A DNA stretch of 64,000 nucleotides from Lascolabacillus massiliensis. GTDB lineage: Bacteria; Bacteroidota; Bacteroidia; Bacteroidales; Dysgonomonadaceae. The notes beneath the pieces were generated by a model. It saw only the letters and a program-made list of their open reading frames with translations, had not been told where the DNA came from and did not search any database. A program made the translations under genes and the position numbers. The number at the start of each line of letters is the position of its first letter. The stretch's first letter is position 1. This document shows, in pieces, positions 17,989 through 26,633 of this stretch. The stretch spans positions 372,001-436,000 of the forward strand of contig NZ_CTEJ01000001.1 in NCBI RefSeq assembly GCF_001282625.1, written 5' to 3'.

Positions 17989-19287
17989 ATGAAACAACTA
18001 GATACTAAATTAATGCATCCTGCTGAACAGATTAAGGTGATTATTGACAGAATTTACAGAAGTGGGATGACAACTACATCAGGTGGTAATATATCAATTA
18101 GAGATAAAAATGGAGATATTTGGATTACTCCTTCTGGTGTGGATAAAGGTTCACTTACAGTTAAAGATATAATGCAGGTGAAAAGGGATGGTACGATTTT
18201 AGGTCAACACAAACCTTCATCAGAATTGCCATTCCATAAAGCAATTTATAATGAAAGACCTGAAATCACATCAATAATACATGCACATCCACCTGCTCTT
18301 GTAGCATTTAGTATAGCAGGAATAGTGCCAGATACCAAGATAGTTCCGCAAGCAAATAATATTTGCGGTGATATTGGCTTTGCTCCTTATGCGACTCCAG
18401 GAAGTGAAGATCTTGGTGAGAAAATTGCAGATGAGTTCAAAGATACCCGCTATAAAGCAGTAATAATGGAGAATCATGGTGTGGTTCTGGGTGGTACAGA
18501 CATGATGGACGCATATCAGCGTTTTGAAACTCTCGAATTTTGCTGTCGCACTATAATCAACGCTAAAAGATTAGGTCAGGTAAATTATCTGTCTGATGAG
18601 CAGGTTTCGCAGTATGTAAATCATCTTCCTACAAATGTATCGCATTTTATGGATATAGAATATCCTTCTGATGAGAGAGCTATTAGGACTGAAATGGTTG
18701 AAATTATACGGAGAGCTTGCAACCAAGGTTTGATGATTTCAACGTATGGTACTGTTTCAACCAGATGGAGAGGAGATGATTTTCTGATTACACCGAGTAA
18801 TATCGCTCGATGGGATATTGTACCAAATGATATAGTACAGATTAAAAATGGAATGGCTGAAGCAGGTAAAACCCCAAGTCGTTCAGTTGCACTGCACCAA
18901 AGGATATACCAGCTAAATCCGCATATCAATTCTATTATATGCACTCAACCTGTTAATCTAATGGCTCATGCAGTGAGTGGTAGTAAATTTGATGTAAGAA
19001 CAATTCCGGAAAGTTGGATCTTCCTTCAGGATGTTCCATCGATTCATTTTGGATTGATATACAATGATGTAGACAGTGTCGCAAAAATGTTTAATAAAAA
19101 CAGAGCTGTTCTTGTAGAGAACGATAGTGTATTTATTACTGGAGACAAATTGTTGAACTGTTTTGACTATCTTGAAGTAGCTGAATTTTCTGCTAACTCT
19201 TTAGTTATGGCATCTTCAATAGGTTCTTTGCAACCAATAGGCGATTCAGAGATAGAAGATCTGAAAGTTGCTTTCAATGTGAGATAA
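17989..19287 (+). CDS. Tandem class II aldolase/adducin protein with a degenerate second domain
   Basis: A 432-residue protein built of two class II aldolase/adducin domains. The first (about 8-200) is complete: SGGNISIR phosphate-binding loop, catalytic Glu79 (SSELPFH), zinc ligands His98 and His100 (HAHPPA) and His163 (ENHG). It should cleave a ketose or sugar-acid 1-phosphate to dihydroxyacetone phosphate and an aldehyde, in the manner of fuculose-phosphate aldolase. The second (about 232-425) keeps the fold (TPSNIARWD, LHQRIY) but the matching positions are Val300, Cys318, Gln320 and Asp379, so all metal ligands and the catalytic Glu are lost. It ends the same-strand catabolic run. Domain two is probably structural or a ligand-binding relic. 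Confidence 0.85.
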   Translation: MKQLDTKLMHPAEQIKVIIDRIYRSGMTTTSGGNISIRDKNGDIWITPSGVDKGSLTVKDIMQVKRDGTILGQHKPSSELPFHKAIYNERPEITSIIHAHPPALVAFSIAGIVPDTKIVPQANNICGDIGFAPYATPGSEDLGEKIADEFKDTRYKAVIMENHGVVLGGTDMMDAYQRFETLEFCCRTIINAKRLGQVNYLSDEQVSQYVNHLPTNVSHFMDIEYPSDERAIRTEMVEIIRRACNQGLMISTYGTVSTRWRGDDFLITPSNIARWDIVPNDIVQIKNGMAEAGKTPSRSVALHQRIYQLNPHINSIICTQPVNLMAHAVSGSKFDVRTIPESWIFLQDVPSIHFGLIYNDVDSVAKMFNKNRAVLVENDSVFITGDKLLNCFDYLEVAEFSANSLVMASSIGSLQPIGDSEIEDLKVAFNVR

Positions 19288-19316
19288 GTTAATTAAATGA
19301 ACATAAACTATTTTTT

Positions 19317-19353
19317 CTCTGCACAAATAAACAAATTGTGCAGAGGTTTTTTT
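19317..19353 (+). terminator. Rho-independent terminator after the tandem aldolase
   Basis: CTCTGCACAA (19317-19326) pairs perfectly with TTGTGCAGAG (19336-19345), loop 9 bases, followed by a run of seven T from 19347. It closes the plus-strand cluster and faces the convergent radical SAM gene. Confidence 0.85.
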
Positions 19354-19356
19354 AGA

Positions 19357-20301
19357 CTATATAACAGAGACTTTATTAGTGAATAGTTTACCTTGCCAAG
19401 TACCTCTTTCTCTGAATCTCTTAATTATTTTTTCTCTTACTTCATAGTTCTTTAATCCCCATTCAGGGGCAATTAAAAGCTTAGAGGGAGACTGAGAAGT
19501 AAAACGTTCTATATAAATATCAGAACTTAATTTTTCTGCAAAATCTACACATAGATCTATATATTCATCAAGTTCAAAAAGATAAAAAGATTCAGGTAGG
19601 AGTCTAAACTCCTTTGCCATAGCGGTACCTCTAATAATCTGTAGTTGATGAAGTTTCAGTGTTGTAAGTGGTAATTCGGAGAGTCTGTCAGCATGATGAA
19701 TAATTTCTTCCTTAGTTTCTCCGGGAAGACCAAGGATCATATGTGCACCTACAGGTATATTTCTTTCCGCAGTTTTTAAAATCATCTCTGCAGACTCTTC
19801 ATATGTGTGCTGACGGTTAACTCTTTCTAATGTTTTATTTAAAGTTGATTCTACTCCATATTCCAATAAAACAAAAGTTTTTTTACTTAGACTTTCAAAA
19901 TAATCCAATAGATCATCCGACATGCAATCGGGTCGTGTACCTACAATTAATCCAACAACTCCAGGATATGAGAGAGCTTCCTCATATTTTTCAATTAGTG
20001 TTTCCGGCAGATCATAAGTGTTAGTATATGATTGAAAATAAGCAAGGTATTTCATTTCCGGATACTTGTGAGAGAAAAAATTTATACCGTCAGCCAGCTG
20101 GTCAGAAATAGTTCTTGTTGGTTTCCCGTAGCCAGGACTGAAACTTTGGTTGTTACAATAAGTACAACCACCGCGACCTTTAGATCCATCCCTGTTAGGA
20201 CATGTGAATCCTGCATTTATTGATATTTTCTGAACTTTGTATGGGAATCTGCTGGAAAGATATTCTGAAAAGTCTCTATATGGTTTATTATTAAAAATCA
20301 T
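19357..20301 (-). CDS. Radical SAM protein, TIGR01212/YhcC family
   Basis: A 314-residue radical SAM enzyme of unknown substrate. The iron-sulfur cluster residues are Cys34, Cys46 and Cys49 in TCPNRDGSKGRGGCTYC, the spaced motif typical of the TIGR01212 (YhcC) family rather than the classic CX3CX2C. Later blocks LEYGVES, HMILGLPGETKEE and LKLHQLQIIRGT also fit that family. E. coli YhcC has no firmly established reaction that I know of. It starts 3 bases after the DUF418 gene ends, so the two form one transcript. The length is normal for the family. Confidence 0.85.
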   Translation of the reverse strand: MIFNNKPYRDFSEYLSSRFPYKVQKISINAGFTCPNRDGSKGRGGCTYCNNQSFSPGYGKPTRTISDQLADGINFFSHKYPEMKYLAYFQSYTNTYDLPETLIEKYEEALSYPGVVGLIVGTRPDCMSDDLLDYFESLSKKTFVLLEYGVESTLNKTLERVNRQHTYEESAEMILKTAERNIPVGAHMILGLPGETKEEIIHHADRLSELPLTTLKLHQLQIIRGTAMAKEFRLLPESFYLFELDEYIDLCVDFAEKLSSDIYIERFTSQSPSKLLIAPEWGLKNYEVREKIIKRFRERGTWQGKLFTNKVSVI

Positions 20302-20304
20302 TTT

Positions 20305-21591
20305 TTAAATATTTATTGTTTTTCTTCTGGTGAATGGTTGCCATTTCATATATGTGCCAGAACGCCAAAGCCATTCGAGAGGACCATATAAGAAGTGTTT
20401 CATCCACTGCCTGCTAATTATAATTTGTAAAATATATATTATCAATCCAAGTATAAATAATTCTGTAAAACCTAATTTCCCAAAGAAGGAACCAAAACCC
20501 CAGGTTGAAAACAGTATGGCTCCTGTTATATTTTGAATCTCATAATTTGTCAATCCCATGCGTCCATACGAAGATAAAATATCAAGGTATTTACCAAAAG
20601 CTTTAGTCTGATATAATACAATGAATCCCATTACCAATATGCCGGATTCTGTCAGCGACCCTAAATCATTCAATGTTGATGTAACGATTGAGGATAATGG
20701 CACCTGTTGTCCAAGCGAGATATGCATTAGTAGGTTGATAGGTTCACTGGGAGTAATTATTTTACCAATTACTTCAATAACAACAGATGCTATAAAAAAA
20801 CCTGCTAATAAAATGATATTTTTTTTTCTTCTAATACTAACCTTTTCAAAAAATCCAGACCTACCTACTAGAAGTCCTAATAAAAAAAGAGCAAAGGTTA
20901 CATAACCCCGTGAACTCAAAGCGAATTGAAATTTCAACTTATCTTTCGTTTTATTAGTCAAATTATCTTTGGCTGTTCCGAAGAATGTTCTATTGTTAAA
21001 TGCCTCATTTTCATTTGCTGTGATTTCTGCTATTTCGCTTTTTGAGAAAGACTCAGATGGCATATCATATGAAACAGGTACTGATTTTTTTAGTGTTATA
21101 TTATCAAATCCGGTAATAGTCATTAGTGGTAATCCCGATAATATTAATCCTGTTAGTATAATTAGTAACCAATTTTTCAATGGAAATAACAGAACAAGAA
21201 ATAATCCGAAAAATGCATATATTGTGAGTATATCCATATAAGTAAACATTGTACCTACCAAGCCTATTACAAATAGTATAACCATTCTCCAAAGAAAACG
21301 ACTGCGAAAATCGATTCCCTTTTTAGATGCGCGATCCATTTGTATAAAAAAACTAAGCCCAAAAAGGAATGAGAATATATTTATAAAACGTCCAGCTATT
21401 ATATTATTAGCGAGGATCTGAACTATCCTATCTAACAACGGAAACCTGGATATTTCATGAGTATTTACAGTTGAGTAACCAAAATACTGCAACATATGAA
21501 TTAGGATTACTCCCAGTAATGCAAATCCTCTTAGTGCATCTATTACGTTGATTCGTTTTGCAGGTACATGAGCTGACTTTATTGCCTCCAT
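20305..21591 (-). CDS. DUF418 family integral membrane protein (YeiB-like)
   Basis: A 428-residue polytopic membrane protein. The N-terminal NVIDALRGFALLGVILIHM is the hallmark of the DUF418/YeiB and related acyltransferase-like membrane families; several further hydrophobic segments follow, and the DUF418 block is at the C-terminus (SYGRMGLTNYEIQN and GPLEWLWRSGTYMK). Function is unknown; some relatives are linked to transport of unusual substrates, but nothing here points to a substrate. The ATG at 21591 places the conserved motif 16 residues in. The gene leads a two-gene transcript with the radical SAM gene. Confidence 0.82.
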   Translation of the reverse strand: MEAIKSAHVPAKRINVIDALRGFALLGVILIHMLQYFGYSTVNTHEISRFPLLDRIVQILANNIIAGRFINIFSFLFGLSFFIQMDRASKKGIDFRSRFLWRMVILFVIGLVGTMFTYMDILTIYAFFGLFLVLLFPLKNWLLIILTGLILSGLPLMTITGFDNITLKKSVPVSYDMPSESFSKSEIAEITANENEAFNNRTFFGTAKDNLTNKTKDKLKFQFALSSRGYVTFALFLLGLLVGRSGFFEKVSIRRKKNIILLAGFFIASVVIEVIGKIITPSEPINLLMHISLGQQVPLSSIVTSTLNDLGSLTESGILVMGFIVLYQTKAFGKYLDILSSYGRMGLTNYEIQNITGAILFSTWGFGSFFGKLGFTELFILGLIIYILQIIISRQWMKHFLYGPLEWLWRSGTYMKWQPFTRRKTINI

Positions 21592-21750
21592 TTATTTTTC
21601 GTATTTGTAACAATTATTACTATTCCCATAAACAAACAATAGTCAGTTTAAGTTTCAAACAATGCAATTTTTATGAAACCTGTTTATTTAAAATCTGCTT
21701 AATACAATTATAGATATAGTTTACAAATAGATAATTTTTTAAGGAAAATA

Positions 21751-21785
21751 AAAAAGGGTAATTCATGATGCGAATTACCCTTTTT
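21751..21785 (-). terminator. Terminator after rpsA
   Basis: Perfect 14-base stem: plus-strand 21751-21764 pairs with 21772-21785, with a 7-base loop. Both outer ends are A/T runs, so on the minus strand the stem ends in a T run, as expected for an intrinsic terminator 18 bases after the rpsA stop codon. The symmetry may let it act in both directions. Confidence 0.85.
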
Positions 21786-21803
21786 AATTATTGATTAGAA
21801 AAT

Positions 21804-23786
21804 TTATTCTTTATCTTCTTTATTATCAGCTTCAGTTTCAGTTTCAGATTCTACTTCAGATTTAGTTTCTTCTTTAACTTCTATATTTGCATCTTCTGTT
21901 GCTACAGCATTTTCTTCAGCTATTTCGGTGTCAACTTCTTCAGTTACTGATTCAGCTTCTATTTCAGCTTTTTTCATAGATTCTTTCTTGAAAGCTTCAA
22001 CCTTCTGATTATCCAGTTTTTCTTTCAATGCAGCTAGCTCTTCAATATCTCCAAGAGTTGTTCTCTCAATTGCAGGAGTTGCTGCAATATTTTCTATGCC
22101 ACCTTCTTTTTTGCTGGTACGTTTACCTTTCTTTCTAGCTTCTTCGCTTACTTTATCTTCGAAAATTCTGCTATGAGAAACAATTATACGTTTTGCATCT
22201 TTGTTAAACTCAATTACTTTAAAGTCAAGCTTTTCGTCAACCTCTACTGGTGTGCCATCTTCTTTTATAAGATGTTTTGGAGTAGCAAATCCTTCAACAC
22301 CATATGGTAATGAAATTAAAGCACCTTTATCAAGCATTTCAATTATTGTACCCTCGTGAACTGAACCTACAGTAAATATAGTTTCAAATACATCCCAAGG
22401 ATTTTCTTCAAGCTGCTTGTGTCCAAGGCTTAAGCGACGGTTTTCTTTATCTATATCAAGTACCTGAACTTCAATTTCAGAGCCAATTTCAGTTACTTCA
22501 CTCGGATGTTTGATTTTCTTTGTCCATGAAAGGTCGGATATGTGGATTAATCCTTCTACACCCTCTTCTATTTCAACAAAGGCACCAAAGTTAGTGAAGT
22601 TACGTACTTTAGCTTTGTGTGTACTTCCAACTGGGAATTTTTCTTCAATACTTTCCCATGGATCTGGTTTAAGCTGTTTAACGCCAAGTGACATTTTACG
22701 CTCTTCGCGATCAAGTGTTAGAATTACAGCTTCTATTTCATCACCCACACTCATGAAATCTTGAGCACTGTGAAGATGTTGTGTCCAGCTCATTTCTGAC
22801 ACATGGATTAAACCTTCAACACCTGGAGCTATCTCTACGAACGCACCGTAATCGGCCATTACAACTACTTTACCTTTAACAATATCACCCACTTTTAATG
22901 ATTCGCTAAGTGAATCCCATGGATGTGGAGTGAGCTGTTTCAAACCTAAAGCGATACGTTTTTTCTCATTGTCAAAGTCGAGAATAACAACGTTGATTTT
23001 GTCATCAAGTTTAACAACTTCTTCCGGATGCTGGATACGGCCCCAAGATAGGTCAGTTATATGAACTAATCCATCAACACCTCCAAGGTCAACGAATACA
23101 CCATAAGATGTGATATTCTTAACAATACCTTCAAGTACTTGTCCTTTTTCCAGTTTAGAAATAATTTCCTTCTTCTGTTGTTCTAATTCCTCTTCTATCA
23201 GAGCTTTATGCGATACAACAACGTTTTTATATTCAGGGTTAATCTTTACTACCTTGAATTCCATCGTTTTATCAACAAACATATCGTAATCACGGATAGG
23301 TTTCACATCTATCTGAGATCCCGGTAAGAATGCTTCGATACCGAATACATCAACAATCATACCACCTTTAGTGCGGCATTTGATATATCCTTTTATAATT
23401 TCGTTGTTTTCTAATGCTGCATTCACACGATCCCATGCGCGAGATGCGCGTGCTTTTTTGTGAGAAAGGATTAATTGTCCTTTTTTATCTTCTTGGCTTT
23501 CAATGTATACTTCTACCTCGTCACCAACCTTAAGATCAGGATCATAACGAAATTCGTTCATTGAAACCACACCATCAGATTTATATCCGATGTTTACAAC
23601 TACTTCGCGTTTATTCATGGAGGTAACAATACCAGTTACGACCTCTTTGTCGTTAATTTTGCTCAGTGTATTGTCGTAGCTTTCTGCAAGCTTCTCTCTG
23701 TTTTCTTTGCTATAAGAATCATTCTGAGCATAAGCAGCCCAATCGAAATCTTCTATGGGTGCTACATTTTTTAGGTTTTCAGTCAT
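21804..23786 (-). CDS. rpsA: 30S ribosomal protein S1
   Basis: A 660-residue S1 protein with six S1 RNA-binding repeats, for example GVFVDLGGVDGLVHITDLSW, GAFVEIAPGVEGLIHVSEMSW and GAFVEIEEGVEGLIHISDLSW, with the first two repeats more divergent as is usual. S1 binds mRNA on the 30S subunit, which matters in a group that mostly lacks Shine-Dalgarno sites. After the sixth repeat (about residue 530) there is a tail of some 120 residues, very acidic and repetitive over the last 60 (VESETETEADNKEDKE at the very end), so the protein is longer than the 557-residue E. coli S1. A promoter and a terminator bracket the gene, consistent with single-gene transcription. Confidence 0.95.
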   Translation of the reverse strand: MTENLKNVAPIEDFDWAAYAQNDSYSKENREKLAESYDNTLSKINDKEVVTGIVTSMNKREVVVNIGYKSDGVVSMNEFRYDPDLKVGDEVEVYIESQEDKKGQLILSHKKARASRAWDRVNAALENNEIIKGYIKCRTKGGMIVDVFGIEAFLPGSQIDVKPIRDYDMFVDKTMEFKVVKINPEYKNVVVSHKALIEEELEQQKKEIISKLEKGQVLEGIVKNITSYGVFVDLGGVDGLVHITDLSWGRIQHPEEVVKLDDKINVVILDFDNEKKRIALGLKQLTPHPWDSLSESLKVGDIVKGKVVVMADYGAFVEIAPGVEGLIHVSEMSWTQHLHSAQDFMSVGDEIEAVILTLDREERKMSLGVKQLKPDPWESIEEKFPVGSTHKAKVRNFTNFGAFVEIEEGVEGLIHISDLSWTKKIKHPSEVTEIGSEIEVQVLDIDKENRRLSLGHKQLEENPWDVFETIFTVGSVHEGTIIEMLDKGALISLPYGVEGFATPKHLIKEDGTPVEVDEKLDFKVIEFNKDAKRIIVSHSRIFEDKVSEEARKKGKRTSKKEGGIENIAATPAIERTTLGDIEELAALKEKLDNQKVEAFKKESMKKAEIEAESVTEEVDTEIAEENAVATEDANIEVKEETKSEVESETETEADNKEDKE

Positions 23787-23843
23787 TTGTTGTTGATAAA
23801 TTGTTTTAATTAAATAAGTGAGACATTATGTTGTTTAAAAAAG

Positions 23844-23891
23844 CGGTGCAAAGATAATTGGTTTTTTATTAATAACCAATTCTTTGCACCG
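23844..23891 (-). terminator. Hairpin terminator of the DJ-1 gene that overlaps the rpsA promoter
   Basis: An 18-bp inverted repeat with one 2-base bulge: arms 23844-23863 and 23874-23891, loop 10 bases. On the minus strand it is followed by CTTTTTT, so it should end transcription from the DJ-1 gene (stop at 23945). Its second arm also contains the -7 element of rpsA, so one sequence serves both purposes. Confidence 0.65.
23849..23879 (-). promoter_or_regulatory. Promoter of rpsA (TTGG-N19-TATCTTTG)
   Basis: On the minus strand TATCTTTG (23856-23849) is a perfect -7 element followed by CACC, and TTGG (23879-23876) lies 19 bases upstream, fitting the Bacteroidota spacing. The leader to the rpsA start is about 55 bases. 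The -7 box is in the descending arm of a large hairpin (23844-23891). Confidence 0.7.
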
Positions 23892-23944
23892 GTAATTTCA
23901 TTTCAATAAGTGCTTGAAAAGCACCAAAAAAGAGAGTCTGATCA

Positions 23945-24490
23945 TTAAAGAAGTAGTCCGCTTTGTACTTCACGACGAACTTGCAGGCCTGCAATTTGTT
24001 CCACAAGTCTTAATGCAAACTCAAATACTAAACCAGGGCCTTTGCCTGTTGTTATGTTCTCATCAACTACAACATTTTCACCTGTAATATTTGCTCCAAT
24101 AAGTTCAGGTTCAAATCCAGGATAAGTAGTAGCTCTTTTTCCTTCTAAGATTCTTAATCCTCCCAAAACCATTGGTGCAGCACAAATAGCGGCAATCTGT
24201 TGGCCTTTAGAATGATACTCACTAATAAGGTTTTTTAAACCATCATGTTCATTGAGATGTTTTGCTCCAGGCATACCACCAGGTAGAACAAGAATTTCAA
24301 TATCTTTGAAATCGGTTTCAGTGAATGTTGTGTCAGCTATGACTTTAACATTATGTGCACCGGTAACAACTTTTTCATCTGTTATTGAAACAGTGAGAAC
24401 CGGAATTTGAGCTCTTCTTAGAATATCAATTATACCTAACGCTTCAATTTCTTCAAATCCATTTGCTAAAAATAGTGCTACTTTCTTCAT
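23945..24490 (-). CDS. DJ-1/PfpI family protein
   Basis: A 181-residue DJ-1 superfamily protein with the fold-defining blocks LANGFEEIEAL (the Glu that pairs with the active Cys), LVLPGGMPGAKHL and the nucleophile elbow AAICAAPMVLGG with Cys103. Members act as glyoxalase/deglycase-like or redox-protective proteins; which one applies here cannot be told. The start is set at ATG 24490; an upstream in-frame TTG at 24511 would add seven residues not seen in the family. It lies between the TonB-system genes and rpsA on the same strand, with its own downstream hairpin. Confidence 0.87.
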   Translation of the reverse strand: MKKVALFLANGFEEIEALGIIDILRRAQIPVLTVSITDEKVVTGAHNVKVIADTTFTETDFKDIEILVLPGGMPGAKHLNEHDGLKNLISEYHSKGQQIAAICAAPMVLGGLRILEGKRATTYPGFEPELIGANITGENVVVDENITTGKGPGLVFEFALRLVEQIAGLQVRREVQSGLLL

Positions 24491-24610
24491 ATTTTTCACA
24501 TTTAAATCCAATTATGATTGGAGACATTACTAATTGATCTTATTTGCAAGTAATTATCTGAACTTTACAGAATGAGGTAAATAAACATCTCCTCTATGTT
24601 GAGTTACTTA

Positions 24611-25396
24611 TTAGTTCAGATTAAAACGATAAGTAATAGTACCCTGCTGGTTATTTGCAGAGTTTATTGAATTAAACTTTGTATTTCTTGCAGCACGCAA
24701 TGCTTCATTCCTAAGTGTTGCACTTGGAGTGTTTGTACCTCGGCCTATTTCTGCATGAATAACATTCCCTGCAGGGTCTACTGTAATATTAACAACCACA
24801 GTGCCGTAATCGTTCACCGTATATCTTGGTTGAATCAATCCTCCACTTCCAAGGCTTCGACCTCCGAGGTCATAAGAACCTATACCTCCGGTTCCTGTAG
24901 GTGAGCCTTGAGATGAGTTTCCTGTTGATACTCCTTGTGTACCTTCACCTTGAGTATTACCGCGACTACCAGAACTTTCACCGAAAAGTCCTGACATTTG
25001 CTCATTTATTTCTCTTCTCCTTGCTTCTTCCTGTCGTCTGATTCTTTCAGCTTCTTCAATTCTCCTGCGTTCCTCAGCTAAAGCCGTCTGCCTGCGTTCT
25101 TCTTCACGTAAAGCTTCAACATCAATAGTAGGCTCAGTCGTTTGAGTAATTAAAGGCTCATTTGGTGAGTATTCTGGTATCTGTAGTTCCTGAGTTGGTA
25201 TAGGAGTTATTTCTGTCATAGGTGGCTCGACATATCCAAATGCATCTTCTATTGAACCAAACATAACAGGTACACCTTCTAGCTCTTCAGGAGGTGATGC
25301 CATTGTAAAGTATGAGAAAAGCAAAAGAAGAGCCAGCAATATTGCAAATATTGTTGTACCTACTATTCCACCAATCTCTTCCCTTGTAATTTGCAT
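24611..25396 (-). CDS. TonB/TolA-like energy transducer protein
   Basis: A 261-residue inner-membrane protein with one N-terminal transmembrane helix (about 8-32), a Pro/Glu-rich spacer, a charged helical segment (about 95-135, rich in E, R and A, like TolA domain II), a Gly/Ser-rich linker and a C-terminal TonB/TolA-like domain (about 185-261) with VVVNITVDPAGNVIHAEI. With ExbB and ExbD it should carry proton-motive energy to the outer membrane, either for TonB-dependent uptake or for a Tol-Pal-like role. It is the last gene of the exbB-exbD-tonB set. The coiled segment leans towards TolA; the C-terminal domain leans towards TonB. Confidence 0.82.
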   Translation of the reverse strand: MQITREEIGGIVGTTIFAILLALLLLFSYFTMASPPEELEGVPVMFGSIEDAFGYVEPPMTEITPIPTQELQIPEYSPNEPLITQTTEPTIDVEALREEERRQTALAEERRRIEEAERIRRQEEARRREINEQMSGLFGESSGSRGNTQGEGTQGVSTGNSSQGSPTGTGGIGSYDLGGRSLGSGGLIQPRYTVNDYGTVVVNITVDPAGNVIHAEIGRGTNTPSATLRNEALRAARNTKFNSINSANNQQGTITYRFNLN

Positions 25397-25421
25397 CTTG
25401 CTATGTATAATAGAAAATTGT

Positions 25422-25829
25422 TTAATTTGGTCGAGTCATTAAAACCATATTAAACTGGTTTTGATTTGCAATATCAAGTATTTGCACGATCTCCCTGTAA
25501 GGAACGGTTTCGTCAGCGTAAAGAGCCACAAATATTCCCGGATCGGCATTATATGCCTGTTGCAGGAATGGAGTTATCTCTTCAAATGTAACCTGTCTTT
25601 CTGTATCATTACCATGAGCTACATAATAGTTGAGATCTTTATCAATAGTTACACGTGTTATAGGTTTTACCTGAGCTTGTTGTTGAGCTCTGGGTAATGC
25701 AACCTGAATTGCATTGGGTGTAACAATTGTAGATGTGATCATGAAAAAAATCAACAGTAGAAAAATCACATCTGTCATAGATGCCATACTAAAATTGGTC
25801 TCAATTGTAAATCTTTGTTTTAAAGCCAT
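25422..25829 (-). CDS. exbD: ExbD/TolR family biopolymer transport protein
   Basis: A 135-residue protein with one N-terminal transmembrane helix (about 15-37, SMTDVIFLLLIFFMITS) that holds the conserved Asp (in MTDVIFLLL), the proton-carrying residue of the ExbB-ExbD motor. A periplasmic domain follows, ending with YREIVQILDIANQNQF. It starts 20 bases after exbB and ends 25 bases before the tonB-like gene, so the three are one operon. The sequence alone does not separate ExbD from TolR. Confidence 0.9.
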   Translation of the reverse strand: MALKQRFTIETNFSMASMTDVIFLLLIFFMITSTIVTPNAIQVALPRAQQQAQVKPITRVTIDKDLNYYVAHGNDTERQVTFEEITPFLQQAYNADPGIFVALYADETVPYREIVQILDIANQNQFNMVLMTRPN

Positions 25830-25849
25830 TTCGAATTTACTTTAATGTG

Positions 25850-26566
25850 CTAAACTGCAGGTTCATTTAATATATCCATGAATTCCATAATCCTACGCTC
25901 CAGATTATTTACAATACCTTTAATACGTGTTGTAAGATAGTTAAAAGCAAATAGAGCAATAATACCAACAATCAAACCTCCTACAGTAGTAACTAAAGCT
26001 TCATATATACCTGTAGAAAGAATATTTACATTCACATTTGCACCTGCACTGGCCATATCCATAAAAGCTCTCACCATACCGGTTACTGTACCTAAGAATC
26101 CAACCATAGGTGCGCCAGAAGCAGATGTAGCCAATACCGGCAATCCTTTCTCCAGTTGGGAGATCTCAATATTACCTTGGTTTTCAATTGCTGACATAAC
26201 ATCTGCAGTTGGTCTGCCTAGCCTCGATATACCTTTTTCGACCATTCTGGCTGTTGGTGTATCAGTGTTACGGCACAGGTTTATTGCAGTATCTATTTTA
26301 CCATCGTGAATATAATCTTTTATGCGATTCATAAATGAATTATCCTCTTTTGCTGCTTTATTAATCACCAATGTTCTTTCAATGAGAACATAAATTGACA
26401 TTAACAATAGAATTAACAAAACAATCATAAGCCAGCCACCTTTTAAGGCCAGATCAAATGCATTCATTGTTATTGTTTCAGTTTCTGCTGCTGCAGCTGT
26501 CTGCTGCATCGTGTTGTAAATAGCCTGTGCTGTATCAGCTTGTGAAGGTAATTGCAAAAAAATCAT
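25850..26566 (-). CDS. exbB: MotA/TolQ/ExbB proton channel family protein
   Basis: A 238-residue membrane protein with three transmembrane segments: one near 45-65 (WLMIVLLILLLMSIYVLIER) and two in the C-terminal half around GAPMVGFLGTVTGMVRAF and ALVTTVGGLIVGIIALFAFN, the MotA/TolQ/ExbB signature. It should form the proton channel of the energising complex with the ExbD and TonB-like proteins downstream. pdxJ lies 67 bases upstream on the same strand. The N-terminus before the first helix is longer than in minimal ExbB, as is common in Bacteroidota. Confidence 0.92.
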   Translation of the reverse strand: MIFLQLPSQADTAQAIYNTMQQTAAAAETETITMNAFDLALKGGWLMIVLLILLLMSIYVLIERTLVINKAAKEDNSFMNRIKDYIHDGKIDTAINLCRNTDTPTARMVEKGISRLGRPTADVMSAIENQGNIEISQLEKGLPVLATSASGAPMVGFLGTVTGMVRAFMDMASAGANVNVNILSTGIYEALVTTVGGLIVGIIALFAFNYLTTRIKGIVNNLERRIMEFMDILNEPAV

Positions 26567-26633
26567 ACCGATAGTATACTATTATTGAATAAATTAGATT
26601 ACTTTAATTGCTAAAGATATAAAAATTGGATAT

